DNA from: Clostridia bacterium
GTDB lineage: Bacteria > Bacillota > Clostridia > Lachnospirales > Bianqueaceae
DNA length: 64,000 nucleotides
Assembly (NCBI GenBank): GCA_900764045.1
Contig: CAAFMN010000047.1
Location: forward strand, 1 to 64,000
Direction: 5' to 3'
Positions 35,477-44,721 of the stretch are shown piece after piece. The position numbers were made by a program, and so were the translations under genes. The notes below the pieces were generated by a model. That model did no database searches. It had not been told where the DNA came from and saw nothing but the letters and a program-made list of their open reading frames with translations. Each line of letters opens with the position of its first letter. Position 1 is the first letter of the stretch.

Positions 35477-35606
35477 TAGTTTTTGAATAATTTCTGATAT
35501 ACTTTTTAATACAATGATAAATCCGGCATATTAAAATCAATCCGCTCCGTCATTATTACCATATACTCCGTCCGCCGGAGTACATCGTTTTTGTCCTCCG
35601 TCCAAG

Positions 35607-35652
35607 TCAAAACAGGCCCCCGCTGACATCCGGCAGCAGAAGCCTGTTTTGA
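35607..35652 (-). terminator. Terminator after lgt
   Basis: Perfect 11-bp arms TCAAAACAGGC (35607-35617) and GCCTGTTTTGA (35642-35652) lie just past the lgt stop. The 24-nt loop is long. The bases between here and the matrix promoter (35477-35606) hold only a small TACTCCG/CGGAGTA hairpin. Confidence 0.65.
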
Positions 35653-35663
35653 TTCATACATTC

Positions 35664-36569
35664 TTATTCAGTGTCCTGATTGTCTTCCTCCTCAGGCTCT
35701 TCCGGACGTAAAGCCTGTCCGATCTTCTTCCATTCCTGCTCGCGTTGTTCCCGTTCTGCCTGTTCTGCCGCCAGCTCCGCATCCACCTTCTCCTCGGCTT
35801 CCGCCTCTTCTTTTGCCTTGCGTTTTTTCAGGCACAGGCAGATCCAGACGATTGCCGCAACCAGCATAATCACTGCGATAAACTGTGAAGTAGACAGGAA
35901 TCCAACCATTCCTCTAGGGTCGTCGCGGAAGAACTCAATGATGAATCTTCCGACCGCATAGAGCGCCGTATACCATCCTACCGCCATTCCTTCCTGCCGC
36001 TCCTTGCCCTTTCGGGTATACCACAGTAAAAATGCCGCTATCGCGAAATCACCGATACTGGAAAAGAGCTGGGTCGGAATCAGAGAGACCCCTGCGGGCG
36101 CAAGACCGTCGGCCGGAAAGATTACGCCAAACCACGCATCCGTCGGCCGTCCGTAACAGCAGCCCGCCAAAAAGCAGCCGATCCGGCCCAATCCCTGAGC
36201 CAGCGGAATGGACGGAATCGCCGTATCCAAATACTTCAGAAAAGGCAGCTTCTTAACTCTGGCATAGATATAAGGCGCCAGAATTCCGGTAATAATTCCG
36301 CCGTATACCACGAAGCCATTGGTAATATCCAGCAGCAGCGACGGATCCTGAAGGATCGCAGGCAGCTCCACGATATAATACATCAGCTTGGCACCGATCA
36401 CGCCAACCACAATCCCCAGAAAGCCCATATTGAACATCTGGTCCTTATCCAGTCCGCGATCCGGGCAGCGGCGCATCGCGAGCCATACCGCCGCGATAAT
36501 GCCGAGTGCGATCATCAGTCCATAGCTATACACATTCAGCGGACCAATCGAAAACAACTTCATATGCAT
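35664..36569 (-). CDS. lgt: Prolipoprotein diacylglyceryl transferase
   Basis: The 301-residue polytopic membrane protein has the Lgt signature region GLGRIGCFLAGCCYGRP and IPTQLF, the clostridial GCCYG variant. It transfers diacylglycerol from phosphatidylglycerol to the lipobox cysteine of lipoproteins, such as the one encoded at 49444-50844. A charged Glu-rich tail of about 45 residues follows the last membrane helix. The ATG at 36569 has a GGAGGAGA site and overlaps the methyltransferase stop. Confidence 0.88.
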   Translation of the reverse strand: MHMKLFSIGPLNVYSYGLMIALGIIAAVWLAMRRCPDRGLDKDQMFNMGFLGIVVGVIGAKLMYYIVELPAILQDPSLLLDITNGFVVYGGIITGILAPYIYARVKKLPFLKYLDTAIPSIPLAQGLGRIGCFLAGCCYGRPTDAWFGVIFPADGLAPAGVSLIPTQLFSSIGDFAIAAFLLWYTRKGKERQEGMAVGWYTALYAVGRFIIEFFRDDPRGMVGFLSTSQFIAVIMLVAAIVWICLCLKKRKAKEEAEAEEKVDAELAAEQAEREQREQEWKKIGQALRPEEPEEEDNQDTE

Positions 36570-37375
36570 GATATCTCTCCTCCTGTACGTTGTCTCAGTG
36601 CTTCATAGATCAATATTCCGGCCGCTACTGAAGCATTCAGGGACTCTGCCCGGCCCGGCTGCGGGATTCGAACCCGTTCGTCCGCCAGAGCGGCGGCCTC
36701 CGGCGTCAGTCCATTTCCTTCATTCCCGATCATGATGGCGCAGCCTCCGGTATAATCAGCCTCAAAATGCGGTCGGCTGCCTTGCAGATGTGCCGCCAGC
36801 AGATGAACTCCATGTTCCCTCAGCCCCGCAAGTGCTTCCGCAAAACTCTGCGTCTGCACGACCGGTAAATGGAAAATGGATCCCATGGAAGCGCGTACTG
36901 TTTTAGGACTGTAAAAATCCACCGTTCCCTTAGAACAGAGGATTCCATCCGCTCCGGCTGCATCCGCCGTCCGCAGAATCGTCCCCGCATTGCCTGGATC
37001 CTGCAAATCCTCCAATACCACCAGAAACGGATTCTTCTTTTGGGTGAGCACGCTCAGGTCAAACTGCCGCATCCGGACTGCCGCCAGCACTCCCTGCGGA
37101 TGCTGCGTATCGGATACCGCCGCAAAAACTTCCTCCGGCAGGATCCGTACCTTAGCGTCGGGGCATTCCGCAATCAGCGCTTCCTTCTCCGCATTCTCTT
37201 CATAGAACTTCTCACTGAATATCAAGAACTCCGTCTGCCATGGCGGGCATATTTCACTGCACAGGCGCGTTCCTTCTACCAGAAACAGGCCATTTTCATA
37301 TCTTCCCTTTTTGCTGTGCAGGCTTTTTAACAGCTTAACTACGGGATTTTGCATACTGGTTATATACTCTGCCAT
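36560..37375 (-). CDS. SpoU/TrmH-family RNA 2'-O-methyltransferase
   Basis: The 271-residue protein has the three SPOUT motifs: NAGTILRTADAAG, IGNEGNGL and IPQPGRAESLNASVAAGILIYE. An N-terminal substrate-binding domain starts ITSMQNPVVKLLKSLHSKKGR. Family members methylate ribose in rRNA or tRNA. The target nucleotide is not predictable. It starts 2 bp after the ktrA stop and overlaps lgt, so it is part of the ktrBA-spoU-lgt unit. Confidence 0.85.
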   Translation of the reverse strand: MAEYITSMQNPVVKLLKSLHSKKGRYENGLFLVEGTRLCSEICPPWQTEFLIFSEKFYEENAEKEALIAECPDAKVRILPEEVFAAVSDTQHPQGVLAAVRMRQFDLSVLTQKKNPFLVVLEDLQDPGNAGTILRTADAAGADGILCSKGTVDFYSPKTVRASMGSIFHLPVVQTQSFAEALAGLREHGVHLLAAHLQGSRPHFEADYTGGCAIMIGNEGNGLTPEAAALADERVRIPQPGRAESLNASVAAGILIYEALRQRTGGEISCI

Positions 37376-37376
37376 C

Positions 37377-38036
37377 TCAATCCACCAACTGATCTACGAT
37401 ATCTTTTTTCGCGATCACAACCATCTGATCTCCGGCGCTCACCAGATATTCCGCCCCCGGAGATACGACAAATTCTCCGCCGCTCTTATGTACAGCCATG
37501 ACATTGATCCCCAGACGCGCTCGGAGATTGAGCTGAACCAGAGTATTCCCCTGCCACTCCTTCGGTGCGGCGATCTCGTAGATACCGTATTCTTCAGACA
37601 GCTCTATATAGTCCAGAATATTGCCGTTGACCAGGCCATGTCCTACGCGTACCGCCATATCCTTCTCCGGAAGAATCACCCGGTTAGCCCCGATCCGCTT
37701 CAATACCTTGGCATGCAGCTCATTCTGCGCCTTGGCAATGATATGCTTTGCGCCCAGATCCTTCAGATGCATAATCGTAATGATACTGGTCTCCATATTT
37801 TCACCAATCGCGACTATAACTCCGTCAAAATCCGCTATTCCCATGGAGCGCAGCGCCGACAGATCAGTCACATCTGCCTGTACCGCGTGAGTCACCTCAT
37901 CGGCAATCTCCTCGACCTTTTCCTCCCGAGAATCCACCGCCAGCACCTGAGCGCCGTATTCCTCCAATGTTCTGGCAATATTGCTTCCAAAACGGCCCAA
38001 CCCCAATACCGCAAAACTCTTGGTCTGCTTCTTCAT
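37377..38036 (-). CDS. ktrA: KtrA/TrkA-type regulatory subunit of potassium uptake
   Basis: The 219-residue protein has an RCK_N domain with the GLGRFGSNIARTL nucleotide-binding turn and a C-terminal RCK_C domain. An octameric ring of KtrA gates the KtrB channel in response to ATP/ADP or c-di-AMP. Its ATG overlaps the ktrB stop by 4 bp. Confidence 0.88.
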   Translation of the reverse strand: MKKQTKSFAVLGLGRFGSNIARTLEEYGAQVLAVDSREEKVEEIADEVTHAVQADVTDLSALRSMGIADFDGVIVAIGENMETSIITIMHLKDLGAKHIIAKAQNELHAKVLKRIGANRVILPEKDMAVRVGHGLVNGNILDYIELSEEYGIYEIAAPKEWQGNTLVQLNLRARLGINVMAVHKSGGEFVVSPGAEYLVSAGDQMVVIAKKDIVDQLVD

Positions 38037-39427
38037 CCGATCATAACCTCCTCCTCCGGACAGCGGACATTGGTCCGGGATTCCTCCTGGCGAATCTTTA
38101 ACGCCATCATCACGGTCAGCGGTCCCAAACGTCCGATATACATCAACAAAATCAGTAAGGCCTGACTGAGGGGCGTAAGCCCCGCTGTGATCCCCACACT
38201 GAGTCCCGTTGTCCCTATCGCCGACGCGACTTCAAACAGAACATCCACAAAAGGCAAGCCTTCTATCCCGCCGATCACCATCGTAAACAGGATTCCAAGC
38301 AAAAATGCACAGATTCCAAGGGAAAACGCCCGGCGTACAGCCGACGGCGCAATCCTTCTACCAAACACCTCAACATCGCCATGGCCTCGGATATAAGAAC
38401 CAATTGTCAGGAGCATCACTGCCACCGTCACGGTCTTGATTCCCCCGGCCGTACCGCCGGAAGATCCGCCGATAAACATCAAGATGCTGGACAGTACCTT
38501 AGAATTATCTGTAAGCCCTCCTTGCGCAATTCCCGCAAATCCTGCTGTACGGGTTGTCACCGACTGAAAAAACGCAGCCTGAAGGCGTTCCGCGATCGGC
38601 ATGCCGCCCAGAGTCTCCGGATTGTTCCATTCCATTCCGATAAAACCTAACCAACCTAAGAGGATCAATCCCGCTGTCATCGTCAGCACAAGCTTAGAAT
38701 ATAGTGAGCAGTGCCTCCATACCCGCCGTATGTAGCAATACCGCCTGAGCGCTCTCGATGGCTTATATGCTTCTCTCAAAGCTTTGCATACATCCAGCCA
38801 GACGACATAGCCCAGACCGCCCAGCACGATCAACAGCACAACCACTGTGTTTACATAGGTATCTCCGGCATAGGGGATCAGACTGTCCGGCCCCAGAATA
38901 TCCAGGCCCGCATTGCAAAAGGCGCTGATTGAGTGAAAGATTCCATAATAGATTCCCCTTGCCAGCCCATACTCTGGGCAGAAACGCAGCGCCAGAAGCA
39001 GCGCTCCCGCTCCCTGCACCAAAAAGGTCCCAAAAAAGACCTGCCGAACCAGCTGCGTCACTCCGCCCGGCGTATTCTGACTCAAAGCCTCCTGAATCAA
39101 AAGCTTTCTCTTCAACGTGACTCTACGTCCTGCCACCAGGATCGCCATGGTCGCGAAGGTCATGAACCCCAGCCCCCCAAGCTCTACCAGGAGCAGAATG
39201 ATCCATTGCCCCGCTACAGACCAATGGCTGTAGGTCGGTACCGTAACCAGTCCTGTTACACATACGGACGTTGTCGCCGTAAACAATGCAGTGAGCGGAT
39301 CCGTCCACTGTCCTGCCGCACTCGCCGCGGGCAGCATCAACAACACCGTACCAATTATAATAATGATCGCGAAGCCCAGCGTCAAAACCTGCGCCGGCAT
39401 CATGGTCCGTTGTCTTTTATTCAACAT
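38033..39427 (-). CDS. ktrB: KtrB/TrkH-type potassium transporter
   Basis: The 464-residue membrane protein has four repeated pore units. The selectivity-filter glycines are visible in SVCVTGLVT, AFCNAGLDI, TRTAGFAG and IGTTGLSVG. It forms the K+ (or Na+-linked K+) uptake channel with KtrA. It is first in the operon behind a strong promoter. Confidence 0.88.
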   Translation of the reverse strand: MLNKRQRTMMPAQVLTLGFAIIIIIGTVLLMLPAASAAGQWTDPLTALFTATTSVCVTGLVTVPTYSHWSVAGQWIILLLVELGGLGFMTFATMAILVAGRRVTLKRKLLIQEALSQNTPGGVTQLVRQVFFGTFLVQGAGALLLALRFCPEYGLARGIYYGIFHSISAFCNAGLDILGPDSLIPYAGDTYVNTVVVLLIVLGGLGYVVWLDVCKALREAYKPSRALRRYCYIRRVWRHCSLYSKLVLTMTAGLILLGWLGFIGMEWNNPETLGGMPIAERLQAAFFQSVTTRTAGFAGIAQGGLTDNSKVLSSILMFIGGSSGGTAGGIKTVTVAVMLLTIGSYIRGHGDVEVFGRRIAPSAVRRAFSLGICAFLLGILFTMVIGGIEGLPFVDVLFEVASAIGTTGLSVGITAGLTPLSQALLILLMYIGRLGPLTVMMALKIRQEESRTNVRCPEEEVMIG

Positions 39428-39466
39428 TCCAGCTCTCCTTTAAGGTTTCACCATAAGGCTGATCTT

Positions 39467-39495
39467 ATTATAACAAATCCAGGTGTATTTATCAA
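39467..39495 (-). promoter_or_regulatory. Sigma-A promoter of the ktrBA operon
   Basis: TTGATA (39490-39495), a 17-bp spacer and perfect TATAAT (39467-39472) lie 40 bp before ktrB. The -35 abuts the terminator of the rpsF operon. Confidence 0.75.
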
Positions 39496-39496
39496 G

Positions 39497-39527
39497 TAAA
39501 AAACGCCGGTCATCGAATGACCGGCGT
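39497..39527 (-). terminator. Terminator of the rpsF-ssb-rpsR operon
   Basis: Perfect 11-bp arms ACGCCGGTCAT and ATGACCGGCGT around a 3-nt loop are followed by TTTTTT on the minus strand. Confidence 0.88.
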
Positions 39528-39542
39528 CTCTCATACTCTGTA

Positions 39543-39785
39543 TTAATCTACGGTGTACGGCATCAGAGCCAGATGACGGGCACGCTTTACAGCGATCGTC
39601 AGCACACGCTGATGCTTGGCACAGTTGCCGTTGATACGACGAGGCAGAATCTTGCCCCGCTCAGATACGTATCTTCTAAGCTTTGCTACATCCTTATAGC
39701 TCAGCGTCTCGCCATTCTCGGCGCAGAAGCTGCAAACACGCTTTTTGCGGCGCATGGTGGGTCTCTTCTTCTGAGGAACTGCCAT
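39543..39785 (-). CDS. rpsR: 30S ribosomal protein bS18
   Basis: The protein is 80 residues with the S18 core ([47 protein letters not shown]). It carries CSFC and NCAKH, so this is the cysteine-containing, possibly zinc-binding form. It binds the small subunit platform next to S6 and is last in the conserved rpsF-ssb-rpsR operon. Confidence 0.95.
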   Translation of the reverse strand: MAVPQKKRPTMRRKKRVCSFCAENGETLSYKDVAKLRRYVSERGKILPRRINGNCAKHQRVLTIAVKRARHLALMPYTVD

Positions 39786-39822
39786 GACAAAAACCTCCTA
39801 TTCTTAATCGGAGCGGCCTGCC

Positions 39823-40383
39823 TTAAAACGGCAGATCCGCGTCACCTTCTAATGTTGCATCTACAGGCGTAAAGCCTTCCGGACCGCTCGCACCGGTCTG
39901 AGAATCCATCGAAGCTGCCCCATAAGAAGGCTGCTGATACGGATTGCCCTGCGGCGCAAATCCATTATTCTGCGGAGCAAAATTGTTGTTCTGCGGTGCT
40001 ACCGACTGATAATTCTGATAGCCACCGGACTGCTGCGCATGGCTTCCGCCCTGGCTGCGTCCTTCATAAGAAGCCTTGCTCTCTGCAAAATACTGGTCCG
40101 TTACAATAATGTCCGTCACATAGCGCTTAACACCGTTCTGTTCATAGCTGCTGTTTCTTAGCTCACCGCAAATTGCGACCATCATGCCTTTGCGGAAATA
40201 CTTTCCCGCGAACTCACCGCGCTGCGCAAACGCAATAACATTGAAGAAATCAGCATCCGGCTCGCCCTCTCTCTTATAAGAGCGGTTCACTGCCAGAGTA
40301 TAACGGCATACAGCCTGTCCGGACTGAGAATAACGCACTTCCGGATCACGGGTCAAACGACCCATCAAAATCACTTTATTCAT
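39823..40383 (-). CDS. ssb: Single-stranded DNA-binding protein
   Basis: The 186-residue protein has an N-terminal OB fold (MNKVILMGRLTRDPEVRYSQSG, DFFNVIAFAQRGEFA). A low-complexity Asn/Gln/Gly linker follows, then the acidic tail DADLPF that recruits repair and replication partners. Its place between rpsF and rpsR is the standard bacterial arrangement. Confidence 0.95.
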   Translation of the reverse strand: MNKVILMGRLTRDPEVRYSQSGQAVCRYTLAVNRSYKREGEPDADFFNVIAFAQRGEFAGKYFRKGMMVAICGELRNSSYEQNGVKRYVTDIIVTDQYFAESKASYEGRSQGGSHAQQSGGYQNYQSVAPQNNNFAPQNNGFAPQGNPYQQPSYGAASMDSQTGASGPEGFTPVDATLEGDADLPF

Positions 40384-40411
40384 TGAAAAACCTCCCCGGC
40401 TTCAATGCTGC

Positions 40412-40699
40412 TCACTCTTCTTCTCTTACGATCAGATAGCGAAGCACGTTCTCCATGATACGCAGGTCCTTCTCCAACTCAACGCTCATCGTCGGCTCTG
40501 CATCTACCTTTACGAAGTAATAGTAACCCTCGGACTGCTTAGCGATCTCGTAAGCAAGACGGCGCTTGCCCCAATCTTCGACTTCCGTAACATTACCACC
40601 ACGACGTGCGATGTAAGCCTTAACCTGCTCTACAACTGCAGCACGCTCCTCATCAGTGATCTGAGCGGTTACTACAACTGCAACCTCGTACTTGTTCAT
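40412..40699 (-). CDS. rpsF: 30S ribosomal protein bS6
   Basis: The 95-residue protein matches S6 from end to end (MNKYEVAVVV, DWGKRRLAYEIAKQSEGYYYF, NVLRYLIVREEE). It pairs with S18 on the platform. An AGGAGGTG site precedes the ATG. The upstream leader contains a CCTTGC/GCAAGG hairpin where an S6:S18 autoregulatory motif might be expected, though I could not confirm the motif. Confidence 0.95.
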   Translation of the reverse strand: MNKYEVAVVVTAQITDEERAAVVEQVKAYIARRGGNVTEVEDWGKRRLAYEIAKQSEGYYYFVKVDAEPTMSVELEKDLRIMENVLRYLIVREEE

Positions 40700-40766
40700 C
40701 GTCTACACCTCCTTTTGGACTTTGGCCCTTGCACTGGCAAGAGCAAGGATAATCGTTCAGTTTTTT

Positions 40767-40795
40767 ATTATACTATATCTTTGAGTGAATAGCAA
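40767..40795 (-). promoter_or_regulatory. Sigma-A promoter of the rpsF operon
   Basis: TTGCTA (40790-40795), a 17-bp spacer and perfect TATAAT (40767-40772) lie 68 bp before rpsF on the minus strand. Confidence 0.75.
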
Positions 40796-40892
40796 GGATT
40801 ATTTTGAAATTCTGGAGAAATTTTGCCGGCGCATCTCCCAGATGCCTCCAGTATACCATACTCTCCATCGGATCGCAATAGTTTTTCCTAAA

Positions 40893-42017
40893 TTATTTAA
40901 TTTTTCTGAATTCTTTAATGGTTTGGCGCAGTATATCTTCTTTTACCGGTATACCGTACTCTCCGTCCTGCTGCACCGGCTGCCCCGGTCCCGCCAGAAG
41001 GACAAATTCTATCTGTCCATTTCTCGCTTTTTTATCATGCTTCATGATCTCGATCAGCGTATCTGTCGAAATCCCTTCCGGAATCCGGCACTCCTGGCGA
41101 TATTCCCTGAGGATCCGAATCTGCTCTCCGGCCCAGTCCGCATCACACAGTCCCAACTGCTGTGCCAGATATGCCGCGTACGCGATACCGACCGCCACGC
41201 ACTCTCCATGGATCATCTGAAAATTGCTGCTCATCTCTACCGCGTGACCCAGTGTATGTCCATAGTTCAGAATCTTACGCAGGTTATTCTCCTTCTGATC
41301 CTGACTGACCACATCATTTTTGACCGCGCTGTTCTGATACAGCAGTTCCTCCATCACCGCTGGATACTCTGCTCCACCTCTGGAAACGATCGTCTCCTTA
41401 TGCTCCGCGAGATACTCCTGCAGCGACGGTCTCTGAATGAACCCATGTTTAATCAGCTCCACCAGTCCCGCATAATAATTGCGCTCGTCCAGCGTACTTA
41501 AAAGTTTCATATCCATATATACAGCTTCCGGACTATGAAAAGCTCCGATCAGGTTCTTGCCGTAGGGCACATCCACTGCTGTCTTGCTGCCAATCGCGGA
41601 ATCTGCCATCGCCAGCGTCGTAGTCGGCACCTGAATCACCGGAATTCCCCGCATATACGTCGCCGCCACGAAGCCCGCCAGATCACCGACAACTCCGCCG
41701 CCAAGAGCGATCACCGCTGAATCCCGGCCCAATCCGGCCTCCAGCATCGCGTCTTCCAAGTGTTCCTTTTCCTGACGGTTCTTACTGCTCTCACCCGCCG
41801 GAAACACAAAAAGCTGCGCGTTCAATCCGGCATGCTTCAAAGCCTCCATAAGCGTGTCCCCGTGCAGCTGTCCAACCTGACTGTCCGTAATGACCGCATA
41901 CCGTTTTCCCAAGGGCCTCTCCCGCAGATCCGACGCAAGCTCTGTCAGGATCCCGGTTCCGATCCGCACCTCATAGCTCAACGGCTTTACCCGCACGTCC
42001 ACATGAATCTTTTTCAT
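40893..42017 (-). CDS. aroB: 3-Dehydroquinate synthase
   Basis: The 374-residue protein has the NAD-binding GGGVVGDLAGFVAATYMRGI segment and metal-site segments VELIKHGFI, NYGHTLGHAVE and HGECVAVG. It converts DAHP to 3-dehydroquinate, the second step of the shikimate pathway. The VPTTTLAMADSAIGSKTAVD segment differs slightly from the usual VPTTLLAQVDSSIGGKTGVN. No other aro genes are nearby. It directly abuts the YfhO gene. Confidence 0.92.
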   Translation of the reverse strand: MKKIHVDVRVKPLSYEVRIGTGILTELASDLRERPLGKRYAVITDSQVGQLHGDTLMEALKHAGLNAQLFVFPAGESSKNRQEKEHLEDAMLEAGLGRDSAVIALGGGVVGDLAGFVAATYMRGIPVIQVPTTTLAMADSAIGSKTAVDVPYGKNLIGAFHSPEAVYMDMKLLSTLDERNYYAGLVELIKHGFIQRPSLQEYLAEHKETIVSRGGAEYPAVMEELLYQNSAVKNDVVSQDQKENNLRKILNYGHTLGHAVEMSSNFQMIHGECVAVGIAYAAYLAQQLGLCDADWAGEQIRILREYRQECRIPEGISTDTLIEIMKHDKKARNGQIEFVLLAGPGQPVQQDGEYGIPVKEDILRQTIKEFRKIK

Positions 42018-44708
42018 TTACTTCCACCCTCCTCGCGCTACTAGCATTGGCATAATATAAATTACCGCAATCATTCCTAAAAGCCACAGATACGGCATAG
42101 CGCCTGCAATCTTACAGCATCTGCCCTTATATGCCGTAATGCGTTTCCGTTTCCAGAGCAAAAGCCCGGCCGCACACAGTCCAAAAACACTGATCCCCAA
42201 CCCCAGGCGCAATCCCGGTGTATGATATGTCAGCTCTATTCTGTTTTCACCGCTCACCAGCGTTACCGACATGAATCCGCTCAGCGCTTCATTCACCTGT
42301 GCTTTTTCCCCATTGATCCGTACCTCATACCCATTATGGTATGCCAACGGAATCAACATGGTCTGTCCGGTGCGTCCATTCTGTACATACGCGCGAACCG
42401 CACTCCCCTGAATCTCCAATTCCGTCCCTCTGGCTTCCTTTTCCAGGTTCTGCATCGTTTCTTCTGCAAGTCCCGCTACGCCAAAGGATGCCGGACTGAT
42501 ATTCTTGCTGATCCCGATCTCTATCTTGACCTCTTCGTCTTCAAAGTTTCCCAGCTCCAGGATGCCGTTGATCTTTTTAGCCGGGTAATCCGACTCAAGC
42601 AGCCGGTTATTCACCATGACCGTACAAGCCCCATTCTCCGCCTCGGACAGCCTTGTCGTATACCGCCCGCCAAAGCAGTCGAAATACAGTGTCTGCCGTC
42701 CTTCTACACGAATATAATAGGTAATCATCCCGATCTTCTCACCCTCTGCCAAGGTGATTTTTCCATTCTCATAGGTCAGATTCTTCCATTCTGCCGGATC
42801 GTAACGGACAAACAAATTCTCCTGCGTCCCTAACAGGCTCTGATACAGACGGTTCTGCGCTTCAAAGCGATCTCCCGTCCCCATCTGCGCCACCGCGGGC
42901 CAGCTGACATCGCTGATCAGCGCGGACGGCAGCCGATAAGGATTCAGAACGAGAGCATATCTCGCGTTCTGATACACGACCGTATCCCCTGCCGCGACTT
43001 CCTGTATCCGCTTAACTGTATATAGATTGGACAGGAGCGCATCCGTAAACTGAGTTCCGCCCTGAGAATCCGCCTCCATCCAATAGGCGGAATAGCCCAA
43101 CTTCTTCATAGCAAACAGATAATCTTCTCCTGTAAGCGACGTATAGTGCGACAGCGTTGGCAGTCCGTCCGCGCCCATCCAGTTGGCCTCCACCTCCCTA
43201 CGCTGCGTCTTGACCCGGTAAAATCCCTGCTCCTGCAGATGCTGCCCCAGATCCAGAATATCATTGTATCCACTCTGATCCGCCGCCGGATACCCCATGT
43301 ACACACCGCCGTTGAAAACACTCTCGACCAACAGCACGACCAACAGCGCCGCAGCCAGCGCCCCCTTATGCAGCCAGCCCAAGCGTCCCAGAGCCAACAC
43401 GATCAGGTATACCGCACTCACAGCCACCGCCGCGTAGGCCAGTGCGCGGAAGGATTCCGCATCTCCCCATAGTCCCGTGGTATACGCATTCATGGTCTCT
43501 TTTTCTTCCTGCATATAGGGCAGCAAAATAGCGGCCAACAATGCCACACAGGCCACGCAGATGACAGATGCCGCCATCATGCGGACGCCCGACCGTGCCG
43601 CGTCCTGTACCGATTCCGGTGCGGGCTGGGCAGACTTGCTCCGAAGAATCTCCGACAACGCGCAGGCTGCAGTCATCAGCATCAAAAAAGATGTGATATA
43701 CCCGTACCTGGCCGGGAAGCACTGATAGCTGCCCGTATGCCAGATCTTGTTGATCGGTTCCAGACAAAGCGGCAGAATCATCAGAATCGTCATGATCAGA
43801 ATCCATGCCAATTCCGGCCGTTTTTTCATCCGGTGATACGGAAAAAAGAGTAGGGACGGCACAAAGATCCCCGTACAAAACAGAAGCGGTATCGTAGTCA
43901 CCAAGGATGGCAGCAGGGGACTTCTCTCCAAATTCTGCATCAGATTTGACCCTCTGGCGGACTCCAGATAGGCCCCCAGACAGGGCAGCCAGATACAAGC
44001 GGTAAGACAAGCCGCCACAGCGCTGGACAGAATAAAGAGCAGCGCCCCGCGACGTCTCTCCGCGCGGCTGCAGCACATACACAGATACAGTCCCGATCCA
44101 ATCAGCAGAAACAGGACCACCATATAACTCATATAATAATTGACAAACAGCTCCGCACACAGAACACCGATATAGAGTCCCGGTTTTGCCTCGCGCAGCA
44201 ATCTGTCCAGCCCCATCAGGAGCGCCGGGAACAAATACGCCGTATCCAGCCAGATCACATTCTGGTAAAACATCATATTAAATCCGCAGAACGCATACAT
44301 CAGCGCCAGCGCGGAGACCAGCCCCATCCCCAGCTCCGGGAACTTCCTCCGAAAGAACCAATATGCTGAAGCCGCGCAAAGCATCAGCTTCATGACTACC
44401 AGAATATTAAAAAAGCTGAACATCCCCTCATCCGGCACAAAAACTGTCAGCATATGCAGCGGGCTTGCTACAAAGAAGAACAGCACGCCCCACATATCCA
44501 TACCGCCGGCATTCTGCAGATTTAAGAATACGGACTGTTCCCCACACAGCATATCCTTCAAATCCAGCAGCAACGGCACGACTTGCTGTCTTGCGTCGCA
44601 CCAGGCCAACGTCAGCTTTCCATACGGAAACAGCTGGAACAGCAAATAAACAATAGAACTAAGGATACCGGTCAAAATGACCGGTATCAGAATTTCCCTC
44701 TTTTTCAT
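42018..44708 (-). CDS. YfhO-family polytopic membrane protein
   Basis: The 896-residue protein has a dozen or more membrane segments in the N-terminal 480 residues, a large extracytoplasmic domain and a final pair of helices. It is of the YfhO family, related to GT-C glycosyltransferases that use lipid-linked sugars. In other Firmicutes YfhO is linked to glycosylation of lipoteichoic acid; that role here is inference. It lies between pfkA and aroB. Confidence 0.78.
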   Translation of the reverse strand: MKKREILIPVILTGILSSIVYLLFQLFPYGKLTLAWCDARQQVVPLLLDLKDMLCGEQSVFLNLQNAGGMDMWGVLFFFVASPLHMLTVFVPDEGMFSFFNILVVMKLMLCAASAYWFFRRKFPELGMGLVSALALMYAFCGFNMMFYQNVIWLDTAYLFPALLMGLDRLLREAKPGLYIGVLCAELFVNYYMSYMVVLFLLIGSGLYLCMCCSRAERRRGALLFILSSAVAACLTACIWLPCLGAYLESARGSNLMQNLERSPLLPSLVTTIPLLFCTGIFVPSLLFFPYHRMKKRPELAWILIMTILMILPLCLEPINKIWHTGSYQCFPARYGYITSFLMLMTAACALSEILRSKSAQPAPESVQDAARSGVRMMAASVICVACVALLAAILLPYMQEEKETMNAYTTGLWGDAESFRALAYAAVAVSAVYLIVLALGRLGWLHKGALAAALLVVLLVESVFNGGVYMGYPAADQSGYNDILDLGQHLQEQGFYRVKTQRREVEANWMGADGLPTLSHYTSLTGEDYLFAMKKLGYSAYWMEADSQGGTQFTDALLSNLYTVKRIQEVAAGDTVVYQNARYALVLNPYRLPSALISDVSWPAVAQMGTGDRFEAQNRLYQSLLGTQENLFVRYDPAEWKNLTYENGKITLAEGEKIGMITYYIRVEGRQTLYFDCFGGRYTTRLSEAENGACTVMVNNRLLESDYPAKKINGILELGNFEDEEVKIEIGISKNISPASFGVAGLAEETMQNLEKEARGTELEIQGSAVRAYVQNGRTGQTMLIPLAYHNGYEVRINGEKAQVNEALSGFMSVTLVSGENRIELTYHTPGLRLGLGISVFGLCAAGLLLWKRKRITAYKGRCCKIAGAMPYLWLLGMIAVIYIMPMLVARGGWK

Positions 44709-44721
44709 TGACAGATCCTTA